Below the pieces are notes generated by a model. The model did not search any database, was not told where the DNA came from, and was given only the letters and a program-made list of their open reading frames with translations. This document shows, in pieces, positions 12,906 to 25,552 of a DNA stretch of 64,000 nucleotides; position 1 is the first letter of the stretch, and each line of letters opens with the position of its first letter. Source of the DNA: Certhia americana. Its lineage: Eukaryota > Chordata > Aves > Passeriformes > Certhiidae. The DNA lies in assembly GCA_018697195.1 (NCBI GenBank), contig CM031857.1, positions 65,758,607-65,822,606 of the forward strand, in the 5' to 3' direction. A program made the position numbers and the translations under genes.

Positions 12906-13489
12906 AAATGAAAGCCCAAAAAAGTGTACAAAAAAAAGTTTTGTGAACATAAACAAGATAAAAACTACTGGGATGTCCAAAAGCAAAATAATAGGCCGAT
13001 GCTGGCAAAAACTTCTTACCATCTACCAATTTGTGTCTCAACTGAATCTTTACAGTGTTTTTGTTCCTTCACTACTTTATGTAAAAATATGAAGAAGCAA
13101 TAACCCTAACTAGATCACACTCTTTGAGACTTTAAACCCCTCTATTGGCTATAAGGACTCTTCAAAGAGGATAACCATAATGCAAAATGAGGTTATTCTG
13201 GATCCAGTTCAAGGGAATGAGCCAAGCATGATTAGCACCATAAGGCTGCATCTACAGAACATCTTGTACAAACAGTATTAGAAATATTAAGTCAGGAGGA
13301 CACAATGTGTACAAGAAAATACAAGCACAGTGATTTTAGGGAAGCTGACATTGATGGGAATTAAGTACTACAGAACATATTGATCCAAATTTCATAACAG
13401 TGTTACAGATATGCATAATAAAATTCCATAGGTCAAATCTACTTCCCCAGATCTGGAAATGCTACAAAAGCAACAATGAAAACAACATC

Positions 13490-13588
13490 AAAAAAAAAAA
13501 AAAACCAAAACCAAACAAACAAGCAAAAAACCAAACAAAAAAACCAAAACCCAAACAAAAAACACACACACACAAAAAAAAAAAGAAA
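13490..13588 (+). repeat. A-rich low-complexity tract
   Basis: A run of 15 A is followed by irregular AACC/AAAC units (CCAAAACCAAACAAACAAGC), then a short CA repeat (ACACACACACAC) and another A-run. The reading frame through it encodes only Lys/Pro/Asn/Gln and is not a gene. It lies directly upstream of the CR1 fragment starting near 13.60 kb. Confidence 0.85.
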
Positions 13589-13601
13589 TCAGGAGAGGAG
13601 A

Positions 13602-14075
13602 ATTAGTGACCAATAATGCTTAAAAGACAGAGGTTCTCAACCTCTTTCTTCACCTCTGTCTTTACCAGCACTGTTGGGCCCTTGCTGCTCAGAATGAAAA
13701 CTCAGGCTGATGCAATCACAAATCCACCATCAGTGAAGGAAGAATTGATTTGTGAACGTTCACAGGAGCTTGACCCCTAAAAAATCCCAATGAAGGCTCC
13801 CTATTTACAAGGAGACTCATGGAAAAAATGAGGCTTAATGGATACAAGTTACTCTGGGGAAATTATGATTTGATACAAGAGAAAAATTTTTCACAATGTG
13901 AACAATAATCCACTGGAATAATTTCTCCATGGGAGTGGTGGATTTTCCAACATTGGACACTTTTAAGTCAGCAGGAAGGGGTGTGGAGTCAACACTTCTG
14001 TGGTTTTGCCAAGAAAGTTTGGACCAGATGAACCTTGAGGTTTCTCCCAGTCTGGTGTTTTCCAACTAGATTAAA
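13602..14075 (+). mobile_element. CR1 LINE, sense, internally deleted (ORF2 upstream part joined to 3' UTR)
   Basis: Two CR1 segments are joined. The first, 13.62-13.78 kb, contains CACCTCTGTCTTTACCAGCA and CACAAATCCACCATCAGTGA, which belong to CR1 ORF2 just upstream of the reverse transcriptase. The second, from about 13.80 kb, is the CR1 3' end, with CACTGGAATAATTTCTCC, TGGATTTTCCAACATTGGAC and GGTTTTGCCAAGAAAGTTTG, finishing near CAGTCTGGTGTTTTCC. The reverse-transcriptase core that should separate them is absent. The short 3'-terminal tandem octamers of CR1 are not clearly kept. The copy cannot be mobile. Confidence 0.88.
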
Positions 14076-15190
14076 AAAAAATTAAAGACCCCAGAAAATA
14101 TTAGATAGGATTTAACAAAAATATTGCCATTTGCCAGAAGCCATAGTTGAAGAGCTTGCCATTTATTTTAGTACACAGTGAAGTTCAGTGTGTTTGAAGT
14201 CAAAGAACATCACAGAACATATCAAGCAGGAAACAGATCTTTTAACTAAAATTATTTTCAAATACTTGAGAATTAAAAACAATTCCATATTATTGGCAAT
14301 TAAAACAACAGTGCGGATTTACTAAAAAAAAAGCAAGGGAATACTTACATTTTACCTTGACTTCAAGGGAAGTCAAAGTACTATGTGCTTCGTGCCAATT
14401 GAAGAAGCTTGGTGTGATTTAGATATAAAAAAATAACTGTCAGTGACCTGTTGATAGAGCTGACCTCCCAGGAAATGGTAGCTGAACACACCCCTCAAAA
14501 GCAAGTGAGACATCTGCATCATCATCTCTGCATCAGCATGAGACATCTACACCAGCATGTCTTTTGGGAAGGTTACTTCTCACCTAGCTTCAGAAATTGG
14601 ACATGTAGTCACAACCAGTCATCAGTGTATGGAGAGAAAAAGCTCCAGAGAAAAATGCATTTTCTGCTCCAACACCCACAACATATGGGCAGACATTCCT
14701 CCAGGAAGTTCTCTCCAAGGACGGTGGAGGGAGTCAACATGACCTGCTTAGGCTGGGCAGGTCAGCTGGGACAGTTTCAGACTCTGCCAACTCTACTTTA
14801 TAACATAAATGCCCTTTCCTCTGTGCCTTTTGGCTAGAAAAGTTGCCTACACACAGCTTGCAGACACACCTTCCGTACCCTCTACCAGTTCTGGCCTCTA
14901 CCAGCAGCTGCTGTAACACGTGCAAATGGCAATCTTTACACAGAAGCTATCAGAACCTCCACTTTCATGTGTCTTGCTCCATTTTGTACAAAATTATGCT
15001 ATGTCAACATATATATTTCAGTGAAGCAAACCTATTAAAAATTAACATTGTTTTATCTATTGAATGGAAATATTTCTTACATTCAATGTTTAAATAGCCA
15101 GTAAAATTAAGTTCAACATTTATACTAAGATGTTTTTAAAGCTTCAAACACAAACAATCATAATAAAAAATGTTCTTGTTTAATCTACAA
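14076..15190. other. Noncoding DNA, no gene recognised
   Basis: Contains a 128-codon plus frame (14451-14837), a 61-codon frame overlapping it and opposite-strand frames, none resembling a known protein. A short internal repetition built on GAGACATCT and CATCAGCATG occurs at 14.50-14.57 kb. A small perfect hairpin, TTGACTTC-AAGG-GAAGTCAA, lies at 14357-14376. Base content is slightly less AT-rich between 14.6 and 14.9 kb. Confidence 0.55.
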
Positions 15191-15194
15191 AATA

Positions 15195-15625
15195 AGTACA
15201 TTTGATTTTAATTATCTGGATAATGACCAAGCAAGTACATCAAGCACATCTCTTCCAAGATATAATGAAAGGAACAGAGGAGCAAACAATATCCCTGAGA
15301 ATAGACCAACATATCCTGACTCTAAAGATGACTCCAGTGATGAAAAGCTGTCTGCTGCAAATGACTCATCTTCTGAGGACTGCACTGAAGATGTTGAAAA
15401 TCAGGATGATGCATGTGAAAACAAAATTATCAATATGAAGATGAGGAGTGTATCACTGAAGAGCCATTTGATAATAATGAAATTGAGGATACAGCTAGTG
15501 GTACAGGAACAAATGAAACAGAGGAAATGTCAGTGATTACAGAGAGTAACCATTTCTTTAAATGCAAGAGGAAGACACAGAAGACAATGAGGAAATACAG
15601 TAGACAATGATGTTCCTGACTGAGT
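15195..15625 (+). pseudogene. Decayed acidic Ser/Asp/Glu-rich coding relic, first block
   Basis: From 15201 one plus frame is open and strongly biased. It reads FDFNYLDND, then LPRYNERNRG, PDSKDDSSDEKLSA, DSSSEDCTEDVEN and QDDACEN. Near 15425 the acidic reading moves to another frame (YEDEECITEEPFDNNEIED, then TNETEEMSVITES). Near 15567 it moves again (EEDTEDNEEIQ, then a TAG at 15601), and a third shift would give VDNDVPD before TGA. Acidic sequence in successive frames is what frameshifts leave in a dead coding sequence. No start codon or signal peptide is visible. TTCTTGTTTAATCTAC and an AAG just upstream could be a weak splice acceptor. The family is not recognised; the composition resembles secreted phosphoproteins, but other acidic proteins fit too. 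Confidence 0.5.
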
Positions 15626-15912
15626 AATGAGATGGAAGGACTAAAAATGTTAAATTAGAAAGAAAGAACGAAAGAAATACAAACCAAACAAAATACCTTG
15701 TTGATGAAGAAAGACTGTGAGCACACTGCATTCAGGTCTACAGACCAATGTACTGACATTATTACTATTCCCTGAGAGGGTCTGAAAAAAATGAATCAAT
15801 GGGAAGTGCAGGTGTTTAGGCCCTCTTGGGATTTGACTCTTTATTTTCACTGAAATCAAGACTCATATTGACTATACAAGGAAATAATTTTCTTCTTATC
15901 TAAATTCTCACA
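15626..15912. other. Interval between the two acidic blocks, no feature recognised
   Basis: About 290 bp separating the two parts of the acidic relic. It starts with purine-rich GAAAGAAAGAACGAAAG and ends in a pyrimidine-rich run before CACATTAG. It could be a remnant intron or a later insertion. A 69-codon minus frame lies here and is not credible as a gene. Confidence 0.4.
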
Positions 15913-16026
15913 TTAGCTGGTGGTACCAGCAGCAGTACTGATGAAAATGTACCTGATGTAACACAGCCACAGGAAGCTAACGATCATAATGAATCCCCTT
16001 CTGCTGCTCAAGTACAAAGATGCTAG
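15913..16026 (+). pseudogene. Acidic coding relic, second block (possible decayed exon)
   Basis: The plus frame ending at the TAG at 16024 reads GGTSSSTDENVPDVTQPQEA, then NDHNESPSAAQVQRC. It is preceded by TTTTCTTCTTATCTAAATTC and CACATTAG, a plausible splice acceptor. The phrase ENVPDV resembles VDNDVPD at the end of the first block, so the two may be repeats of one protein or adjacent exons. There is no strong donor site at the end. The parent gene is not recognised. Confidence 0.35.
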
Positions 16027-19000
16027 AACATATATATGTTTAAAAATAAAACCGCACCACAAACAAAGCCTAAAAGCAGATTTTTTTTTTTTAAACACAA
16101 GTTTTTTTATTTCCAGTGTCTTCCTGCTTTATACATTTACTTGTGGTCCTTCTTTTTCCCTCTTTAAATACATTTTTCATAAATAACCTTTAAAAATATT
16201 AATCTGTTTCTATCCCTCATTATCATACCTCCATAGAGATTTCTAAAGAATTTGCCTTTTTACTATCTCTAATTGTCATTGTGTGATGGCTGATTAATCT
16301 CTTTCTTTTTCATCTGAAGATAATCAGTGGTTAACTGGTATAAAATATCACTTCCTGAAGCATTAATGTTCTGTCAGGCCTAATTTTAGAAGTTTTTAAC
16401 TTGACCATAAATGATCACCTTCATCTGATTTTTATCTAGAATTATTATTTACAATATTCTGTTAGAGAATTTTAAGAAGCAAAATAACACAAAATATTTA
16501 CTGAACTTTTAACCAAATATTTCCTTCATAACTTCATAGCAAGTGTTGGTTTTTCTTTTAGACTTAATCACTATTGAACTGTTGGGCCATACTTTATTTT
16601 TTAGACAACAAGACAAAAAACAAACATAAAAGGAAGTGTTCTTTTACACAATACACAACTAAATTGTGCAACTCAGATGTGTAGAAGCCACATCAAAACA
16701 AAGCCACATTAAAATTTAATTTGTTTTAAAGCAATTGCATTAAAAAATAGGAAAATAAAGGTTTTAGAACTTTTGAACATTAATGTTGCAGATAAAACCA
16801 GCAACTGAAGACCCAACACATGCATAGGACTCTGTGCTAGTGGTTTTTAATGACATGTATTCAAAGAGAATTAGCTCTTGTAAAGTAAGAATTTTATCTC
16901 CAGATGGAAAAAAGTAGGTTGGCTTTTTTCTTTTGCTTTTTTTTTTTTTTTAAGAGGAAAGAGAAGAGCTCTAGAATTTTACATGTTTTAGATATGAAAG
17001 TCAAGGTTTTGACTCAGCAAAAGTAATGAACTAACAGTTAAAAGAGTCAAGAAAGGCCAGAAAGTTGAAGTTGTAATTGAGGATGTGTCTAACAATGATT
17101 GAAGCAGCAAGGACATCTAGGGGTGTAGAACCAACTTAGAAGCCAAACCAATGGAGAATGTCAAAAAAAGTGGAGATGAACAAAAGTTACTGTTGTAGGT
17201 GTAGACAATGTCACTGGACATGAATGAGAGATAGCATGAGTAGAGGAATGAAGAGTCACAGCAACCATGAATGTGACATTCAGCACATGGGTTTATATGG
17301 GAGAAGGGAGATAAATGTTTGATGAGAGTTGTGTACAGGTATTTGATTTCAGAAAATATTACTTCTCCCTAGGATGAGGAGATTAGAAAATAATACAAAT
17401 GGATAGTAGAAACCACATGGAGATTTCAAGAGGATGCTGAGAATCTATGGATGATGACAAATCTGTTGTCAAGATTTGGCCAAGACCAAAGACCTTATAA
17501 ACTGGGAATTCGAACAGATCATAAAGCAAGACAGAGAAGAGATAAGAAAAGTCACCAGAAGGAAACGAGGAAAACTAAGATGAAAGGACAGCCTGCCATT
17601 CACCTTTTCTTTTTTCTTTTTACTTTTTTTTTTTGTAGGCTACTGTAGAAACAGATAGATGAGGCACCAAAAGTTCAAGGAGGAAATATCAAGCCTATGA
17701 TTAACAAAATTGATTGCTTTGATACATATCCCCTTCCCAAATAATGAAAATATTTATAAGGTACTGCCAGCTTCTTTACACTGTTGTCTGAAGTTCTGAG
17801 GGAGAAAACAAGTATTAATTTTTTCCTTTTTCATTAGAAATATCAAGAAGCAAAAAGAGACACAATGAAATTCTCAAATAATTTTTCAAAATCACATGAC
17901 AATGCAAAAATAACAGATTCTCTGTTTCTGGGCAAATCAAAAATAGAGGGAGAAAAAAAAAAGGACAGAGACTTGCACACTTATGTATAGCAAAAGCACT
18001 CGTGTAAATTGATGCTACCTGGTTACTGTGTGAGGAAGCATATTGTGCTTCAGAGTATTATCTGTATCATAATTCAGGCCAAAAAACACATTTAAGGTAT
18101 CTTTTATGGTTCTTGGGCAAACTTAGATGAATAAAGAATGAGCTGAATAGTTTTTTATATTACAGATGTGTAAAAATCAAAGGAAAAGAGCTTCCATTCA
18201 CTCCTTTGAGCTTTCAGAATGCCTTTAGGTCTTTCCATTAGAAGACAGAAATCCCTTAAAAAGATCAGAAAACAATATTCCATTGAGAGGAATTTGATAT
18301 CTGTAATACAGTTGGCCTTTAAAAAAAAACCCCAAACTTTACTCATGAACAAACAAATTTAAAGCAGAAATGCTTAAGACAAAAAATGCATATTAGATTT
18401 CTTAGCTTTGCAAAGTCAGACATACAAGTATGTTTCATTTGAAATAATCCAAATTGTCTTACATTATCTAACCATCTTGGCTATGTAACCAAGCACTCCA
18501 AGGGCTTGTCTGACTATTATAGATGTAGGAATAGAACAGAAAAATTGCCAATGCTACCCCACAGTTTTACAGAATGCAAGCAAACAAAAAATATTCATGA
18601 CACTGTTGATCTCTGCTATTTAAACTAAACTCCTCTTTAATATATGGAGGAGTCATGCAAGGATTGCAAATCAATCCACACTTAGTCTGTGTTCCAGCAT
18701 AACCAATATGTGTATCAGGAAAGAGGCATGAGCTCAGGAGTGCTGAGGCAGCTACCTGGTTTTGGGGGCACAGGACTAGAAGGGACCAGGTAGGTCCTAG
18801 TCCCAGGTGCCCACAGTTGTGAGCAGCAGGGTTCAGGGAGGTCTGCTGAACATCCACTCCAAAACCCCCCACCCAAGGGGGCACACAGCAATTCTCTCCC
18901 CCAGGTTGTATGCTTTAACACTAAAATGCAACCTAATAAAGCTTATAATATGCAAACCATTATAGCTTATAATGTGTCCAAGACAGGGGGTGAGATTTCC

Positions 19001-20340
19001 CAGAGTTCTGTGCCTCTCCAAAAAACCAGGGACATGGCCAATTTAACTGCCTACATGCTCGAAGATACTTGGCTGCAAAACTTGTGCAGAGAAGTACAAA
19101 ATGACCCATCTCTATCTGGAATGTTGTTCCTAGGAGGAAAAAAACCAAAACAATTGTTTTTCTTAAATCCAACAGTAGATTTAGCCCTAAATATTTTAGA
19201 GATGCACAGAGTCCAAGAAGAGAAGATATTTTAAACACCTTATAATAACAAGCAGACTCTGCTCTACATCTGTGATAGAGTTTTAGATTGCATAAAAATT
19301 AAGATTTTGAAGTTAAAAATTTTAAAATATCCTTCCTGTAGTAAGATACCATTATTGCTTAGCACCTGTTTTGCAGCTGTGAAAAAAGAGGATTGTCTTT
19401 AGGAGAAAGAGGAAAGATCCTGCTAAGGTTTCTCAGCAGACACATTACACTGTTATTACTGTCTCAGTTTCGTCTTTACTTTCCTTTGTTTCCTCTACAA
19501 GAGTAGGACAGTTTTTCTGTCCTGAAATGTAAAAAGGAACCTTTTGAAAGTACTTTGCTGAGAACACCTGATTTGACATTGCAGTTTTGCCTCTTCAGGC
19601 TTGGTACTGTTGAAAGGATTTATCTCAGCTAACTTCAGCTGTTTAAAAAATTAAATCTCTCTCCTGAGGTGGTTATCCAGAACCTTGTCATTAACTATAA
19701 GGAAGAATAGCACATTCATCAGCTAAGCTACCCTAAAATAAATGCATAAGGTAGGTAAAAAAAGGAGACTCTCTGAGAACAATCTTTAGGAGGACAAAAT
19801 TTTTGGCCATCTGCTGACTAGTGATGGATGCCAGGGTGTTGCAGGGCATTTTCAAATTTGAAGGGGTGGTGGGTAAAGGGAGCAATCCAGTGTCTCCCTC
19901 TGTCATATTGTTTTATTCAGACGCAGACACACACATGTAGATGCAAACACAGGGTAGCTAATTGCACTCATCAAACACAAGACTGCAAACGACTTTGACC
20001 ATAATTGTTCAGCAGTACATTACTGGTGGGAGGTAAGGAGAACTGCTGCAACTGAATTTAAATGGGCTTACCACCTGACTTTTGAACACCAATGAAACAC
20101 TGAGCAGCCCTCTGAATATCAATGAGGCACCATTTACCATGAGGTGTCGTCTTCTTCTTCCCCTACCCCGCACAGATAAAGTTGTGCTTCATCTCCTCCC
20201 ATAGCCTAAGACCAGTTGCTGGAAAAACAGGTAACTTTAGCATTTCCAGCTCCAGTAGTGAGTGTTGGAAGGGAAACAGAGTGATGGTGAGTGCTTTTCT
20301 GGTATGGGTGCCTGTACAGAGCAGTCATAAACAACTTGCT
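16027..20340. other. Noncoding DNA, no gene recognised
   Basis: AT-rich sequence with poly(T) tracts near 16.08 and 16.94 kb, then a purine-rich stretch from about 17.0 to 17.6 kb on the plus strand. A local less AT-rich patch lies at 18.7-18.9 kb, where minus-strand frames of 105 and 68 codons overlap out of frame; neither resembles a known protein. The short phrase AGCTTATAAT appears twice near 18.94-18.97 kb. Confidence 0.6.
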
Positions 20341-20341
20341 C

Positions 20342-20447
20342 TTCCCCCTATTCTTTTTTCCTTTTATTTTCCTTTCTTTCCCTTTCTTTTCTTTCTCTCT
20401 CTCTCTCCCTTTCTTTTCTTTCTCTCTCTCTCTCTCTCTCCCCCCCA
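20342..20447 (+). repeat. Polypyrimidine tract with (CT)n
   Basis: About 105 bp of nearly pure C/T, including CTTTCTTTTCTTTCTCTCTC twice with a (TC) extension in the second copy, ending in CCCCCCC. The internal repetition suggests slippage. Homopyrimidine/homopurine tracts like this can form triplex (H-DNA) structures. The Phe/Leu/Ser-rich open frames across it are artefacts. Confidence 0.9.
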
Positions 20448-23060
20448 GTACTCACCATAAGTTTGGCATCAAATGGCTGAGCAGCCAAGTCTGAAAACTT
20501 TAGTGCTGCTCCCTATTCAACTGCTGCCATCAAGACCACTGAAGTAGAATAGGAAGGGAAACAGGAATTTCCCCTTCGAAGCTTTGCTTTAGTGATCCTG
20601 CCATGACAGCACTTCAAAGAGAAGCTGTTCCTTCCCCTCCCAGGCCAGCTTCCACCCTCAGCAACTCTACAGAGCAGCTGGGCTCATTAAAGCCCTAACA
20701 GCACAGGAAACGGCACAAAGAACTAAATGAAGTTATGCACTTAATTTATTTATTTTGATGTATGAATTAAACAACATTGTCATAAATCTTGTAGCAAATC
20801 CTGGCCACATCAGAAAAAGAAGCCAGCAAACATTTCCGAGGGAAAATTGAAAGTCCCTTTAATTCTCCAGATAAGAGTTTGTATTTGTCAGACTCCATCC
20901 CAAAATCTGCTTTACAACAGGCTGATTTAGATCAAGGCAAAACTACAAAGAGAAAAATCCCTATGGAGAAGAGCCCAGATCCTTTTTAAAACAACTGGGT
21001 TCCAAAGCCAGACAATAAGCTAACAAAAGGATGCTACCTCTTTAAATAGGAGTTTTAACTCATCTCTTTCTAATTATTCATGTAAATTAAATTCTACAAG
21101 TGAAGAAAAATTCATAAAAGTCGTACTTATTCATCTCAGAGGGAGATCTGGCATATGAATAGTGCCCATAACCTCGGAAGGTGAAATGTAGAAAATATCA
21201 CAGGCAACTCCCACCTCAAGTTAACTGAACCAAAAAAAGGGAGAATCTTGATGTGAAGGAGACTTGAAGGAGATCCTCCCTAATCGCTTCTTAATAGACT
21301 CACAGTCCTGACACAGGAAACAAATCAGAAATTCTGAGGACATGTAATTGTTAATCACTAGCATTCACTATCAAAATCAGTCAGAACTTAGAAGCACAGA
21401 CAATGAACATTATCACACTGAAAAATAAGACTTATTGCTAAGGGTATTCACAGACTTCTATAGTGTACTAAAGCAAAAGCTCCAGCCATGACAATGCCAT
21501 TGTACTTCCATAGTTATTTATTTGCCTCCAGTGAAGAGAGGGTGGAAAAATCATTATCGGCTGTAATCAATATATTTCATAAGCAATTTTTTTCTCTAGG
21601 ATTTAGCAATACTAGATTTATAGTTCTAACCTGTTCAAAATACTTATTAGACTTTCAAAAGATGAAACAGAATGAGCTTCCTTGGGAAACAAAAAAAAAG
21701 ACCAGGAGAAAGAAATTGAATTAATAGCTCTTACCACACCACTACCCCCTGTATTAATGAACAGTGTGTCAGAATGACATTGCAACTTGGAAGACTGAAA
21801 TTCAGTATTTTTTTTTTTCCATATTTAATCTCCTAGAAAAAGAATAGTAAGGTTTGCAAACAGGCTTTTAGAAGTCATCTAGAGTGTCTGTGGAATAAGC
21901 CACATATTTTGACATAAAAATAGTTAAAAGTATTAGGGGAAAACTATATTAAGGATAATTAGGCACGTGTTTATTCAGAGCCAAACCAATAGACCCATAG
22001 ATGCCTCCTTTTCATGAAACCTTCCTGTCCAGTGGCATGAGAGAACCCCAAACTGGGGTTTTCTCTGCCCAGAAAAACTGCACTAGCAGAAGTGGTGCAA
22101 CCCCTGGTGAGGTTTCCAGGTCATGTATGGTTTGCTGTTTTATTCCACAAAGCCTTTCCAGTATAAATAAAGCTTACCCTGACAAAGGAGTACTTTACTT
22201 GCTGAAACATCCTAAGCCAGGTCTTCAAATAGGAACTCTATTAGTGAATGCAGGGTTCTACTCTTCACCTTCTGTCAAAATCGAAATAACTGTGAAAGTA
22301 AAATTCCATTCTGGACAGCAGAAAATACAAGCCAAAACTGACAGTATAGCCCTTACCCCGGTGTGAATACAATTGGAATATATATTCATGTGTATGTGTA
22401 TACCAGCAGAGCTTCACTCTTACAGAAAGAGATTAGTCTTGTACAGAGAACTTTCATCTCTATACCTGTATCTGTCCATCTAACTATTCCGTACACATAT
22501 AGATGTAAACACACACATTTACTCTATGTGGATATGTAACTGCATCCATAGCTAAACTGCATCAGTGTAAGTGTACTAATACAAAATACAGATTACCCCT
22601 GCACCAGGAAGCAGAACAAGACAGATCCTGAGTGCCGGCAGAGCCTAACACTGTACCAGAATTACAATGATAGTCAGAGAGGGAAGTTCCTAGAAACATC
22701 TTTCCCTTTAATTGGGCCAGTTACTGGTTCCCCTTCAGTAAGTTTCCTGACAGAAGCCCCTATCCTCAGAAGGTTTGCTGCTTACAATTGCCTGCTTCAG
22801 CCTCTCCTTGCATCTAATTGCCAGCTTTTCTGTGTTGCAGATAGAAAGACTGATTGCCAGGTGTGAGGGATGGGATGGATTTTACCCGTACCATACAACA
22901 AACTTCTCTGTATATTTTGGGGGTTTTTTTTATGTTCTAGTGGTCTGATTTTTTTTAAATGAGCATTCCTGCAACCTTGGGTAGGGGTAGCTCTGCTGTG
23001 TGAAGAGGCTGGGAGGGTCCAAAGGGCTCTGCATCCCAGTAAGACACCAGCAGGTGAATA
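20448..23060. other. Noncoding DNA, no gene recognised
   Basis: AT-rich sequence. A 121-codon plus frame at 22001-22366 has ordinary composition but no recognisable domain, and no supporting splice sites or promoter were seen. The block at 20.72-21.20 kb is non-repetitive with TAATTA/TTAAAT-type words and may be conserved noncoding DNA, but this is only an impression from texture. Confidence 0.55.
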
Positions 23061-23091
<31 letters not shown>

Positions 23092-23105
23092 ATATATGTA
23101 TATAT
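23061..23105 (+). repeat. (TG)n microsatellite followed by TATG/TA repeat
   Basis: About 13.5 uninterrupted TG units (23061-23087) run into TATGTATATATGTATATAT. It is a typical dinucleotide microsatellite and is likely length-polymorphic. Open frames through it on both strands encode Cys-Val or Thr-His runs and are artefacts. Confidence 0.97.
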
Positions 23106-25464
23106 CAGGACAACGGATGTCTTTCTGCACCTTGGCTGGTTCGTGTCTCCCTGTGTCTTCTGCCCCTGCAGAGTCCCTGGTGATGGATCAGAAGTATGGC
23201 TGTTACTAGATACATTATTAGAATATATTATTCCTAAGTGAGATCCAGCTTTGCAAGCAACATCAGCTGGTTTTACTCCCGGGTGATTAACAGCTGTTAA
23301 ATACAGCTATAGCATCGTCATTATAGCATCCAAGAGCAAAGTCTCTTACCAAAGTCTCATGCAGGCTGGGGGCTGGCCCTGCTCACACAAACACCGCTTC
23401 AGAATACACTTCTTTTGGAATTTCAGGGGCTATTGAAGGTTTTTCTGTGACATGGCTATTCTGAACTCATTTCTGGGAGGTTTATTTAGAACTTCTGTTC
23501 CAGAGAGTTGTGAAGTATAGCTCTATGCAAAGACAGGTAGGTCATGAAGGAGAATAACCCACTCTCTGGAGTCTGGTTGCTTGCTATTCTTGGAGTCTTG
23601 TAGAAACTTGTACAAAATCCCCTGAAGATTGCTAGAGAAATGCTGAAATTCCCCTCCCCATGACTGATAGATTTAATAGGCTCTCCAAAACTCATTCAGA
23701 ACTGGCTAAACCTATCCAACAACATAAATGTGACATACCTTCCCAGCACACAGATAAGCAACATTTCTGAAAGGTCAGCTAGGTGGGGAAAAAAAATTCT
23801 AACACTAAAATGCTAAATGTTGCAATAGCCAAAAAACTTTACAAGTTTTTTTCCAACATATCACGTAACTTAAGTTTCTATTGCATGGATTTATTCCACT
23901 ATAGTTAGAGGAGAGATCAAAACTAGCCTTACAGCTCAAAGCTGGTTACAAACTTAACTACGACGACACTAGTGTGCTTCCATAATTAGCCCATCAAACA
24001 GGGAATGTCAGCCCGTGAATGCATATACAATTATTCAGCAATGTTTAAAGGAGTAAAGGAATAAACATGATCAAAGAGCATCCAAGAATTAGGGATATAT
24101 CATTTTAATCTCTGAAAATTGCACTACACATCAAATGCATGACAAATAGAATAAATAACAGACAGATCTGATTTATAAAGTTTGAATACCACCTAGGGGT
24201 TATGGTGACATCATGCAACAAAAATAAGAAACTGAATTTAAGATTAAATTTCACCTTCAAATTTCACCAATTTTATTTTCTATACATTGAAATGGATCTC
24301 AAAGCCCCTCTGGCTCCTTTGTATGTTTTCATTAACTGGTCATATCCTTCACCCTGGGTTTCCAAACTGTTAAAGGAAGCCATAATCTATTGTGGTAAAT
24401 ACAATTATTTGGTTGCTTACACACTCTTTGATGCATATTTTTAGTTGATCACAGAACTGTAGTTACTCTTCCTTATCACTGAAACTTAGCAACATTTAGC
24501 AGAATTCCTTCCAGACTTTGTAGGTGCATGTAAAACACTGTAAGTATGAGTGATTTGTGTTCTGTTTGATCATACAGGGTAAGTTGTTCTCAAACCTCAC
24601 AACACTCATCTGCTCCAAGAGCTCATACCTCTGCGCAGGTGAGATAAGCTGGCTCAGTCTCTGTGGGTCCGTTTCCTTGCAGCTACACTGGTTCCTGGCT
24701 TGTGCCACATGGTATCAGCCTCTAGCATCTACACAGATATGAAAGACTCACACAACAATTCTCCTTTTTATCAGGCGTTTGGATCTTGAGCTGTTCGATT
24801 GAATTACATCAATCATGGTGTATTTACACCAGTCGGATACCAAGGCATTTGGGTATTTTTTTGAGTCACAGAAATGTAGAAAGAACAAAGAGGGCAATCC
24901 TCAATGCAGCCCAGCTCAAAAGCAAAAACACTGGCACGCTCTTTATGTTTGTTGTTATGCATGTCAAAGCAAAACAACCAGCAGGCAAAAAGCGTGTCTA
25001 GACTCTGCCTCAATTTTCTATTTCATGCTGATTAAGATGTGGCTGTCGCTTGTCCCTCCTACTCTTGCTTTATGTGGGATGAACCAGCTCAAAACCTGGT
25101 TTGTGCTATATGTCCCCAGATGGCAGGTAAGGAAAGAGACCCATTAAGCCAGAAAGGACAGCCTAGATGAAAAAAGAGGATGGGACAATGCAGCTTCTGT
25201 ACAGTGACATCAACAGAGTTTTACACATAATGCTGTTTATGGACCCAAAGTCCTGCCCTTGCGAAGCTTCTGTGCAGCGAGACTGCACATAAACATTCAC
25301 GTAAAAAAAAGTCTACAATTAAAAAAGAAAAATGCTGACATATCATTGTCATGGATTGTCCATTGCAATGGACATCTGCCCCTCTTATCTAATATAGCCC
25401 TGATACAGGACCCCAACTCACCCAGAGTCTTTCAGCTGAATCTTCATGAACCCTTCACTTTCAC
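23106..25464. other. Noncoding DNA, no gene recognised
   Basis: Mixed sequence with only short frames. Several frames of 60-110 codons overlap at 24.5-25.15 kb on both strands and none resembles a known protein. No mobile element was identified by eye. Confidence 0.55.
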
Positions 25465-25465
25465 C

Positions 25466-25552
25466 TAAAAACTAAACCAAACCAAATCAAACCAAACCAA
25501 CAAAAAAACAAACAAACAAACAAAAAAAAAAAAAAAACAAAACAAAAAACCT
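25466..25552 (+). repeat. A-rich tract with CCAAA and CAAA units
   Basis: ACTAAACCAAACCAAATCAA is followed by CAAACAAACAAAC and a run of more than a dozen A, then AACAAAACAAAAAAC. It resembles the tract at 13.49-13.59 kb. It is simple low-complexity DNA; the Phe/Leu-rich minus-strand frame across it is an artefact. Confidence 0.9.

Noticed and set aside
14451..14837. 128-codon plus-strand frame with His-rich start
   Set aside because: The His-rich part comes from a short CATCATCATC-type repetition, and other frames are also open here; no homology recognised.
22001..22366. 121-codon plus-strand frame
   Set aside because: Composition is not unlike protein, but there is no domain, splice structure or promoter; too weak to call.
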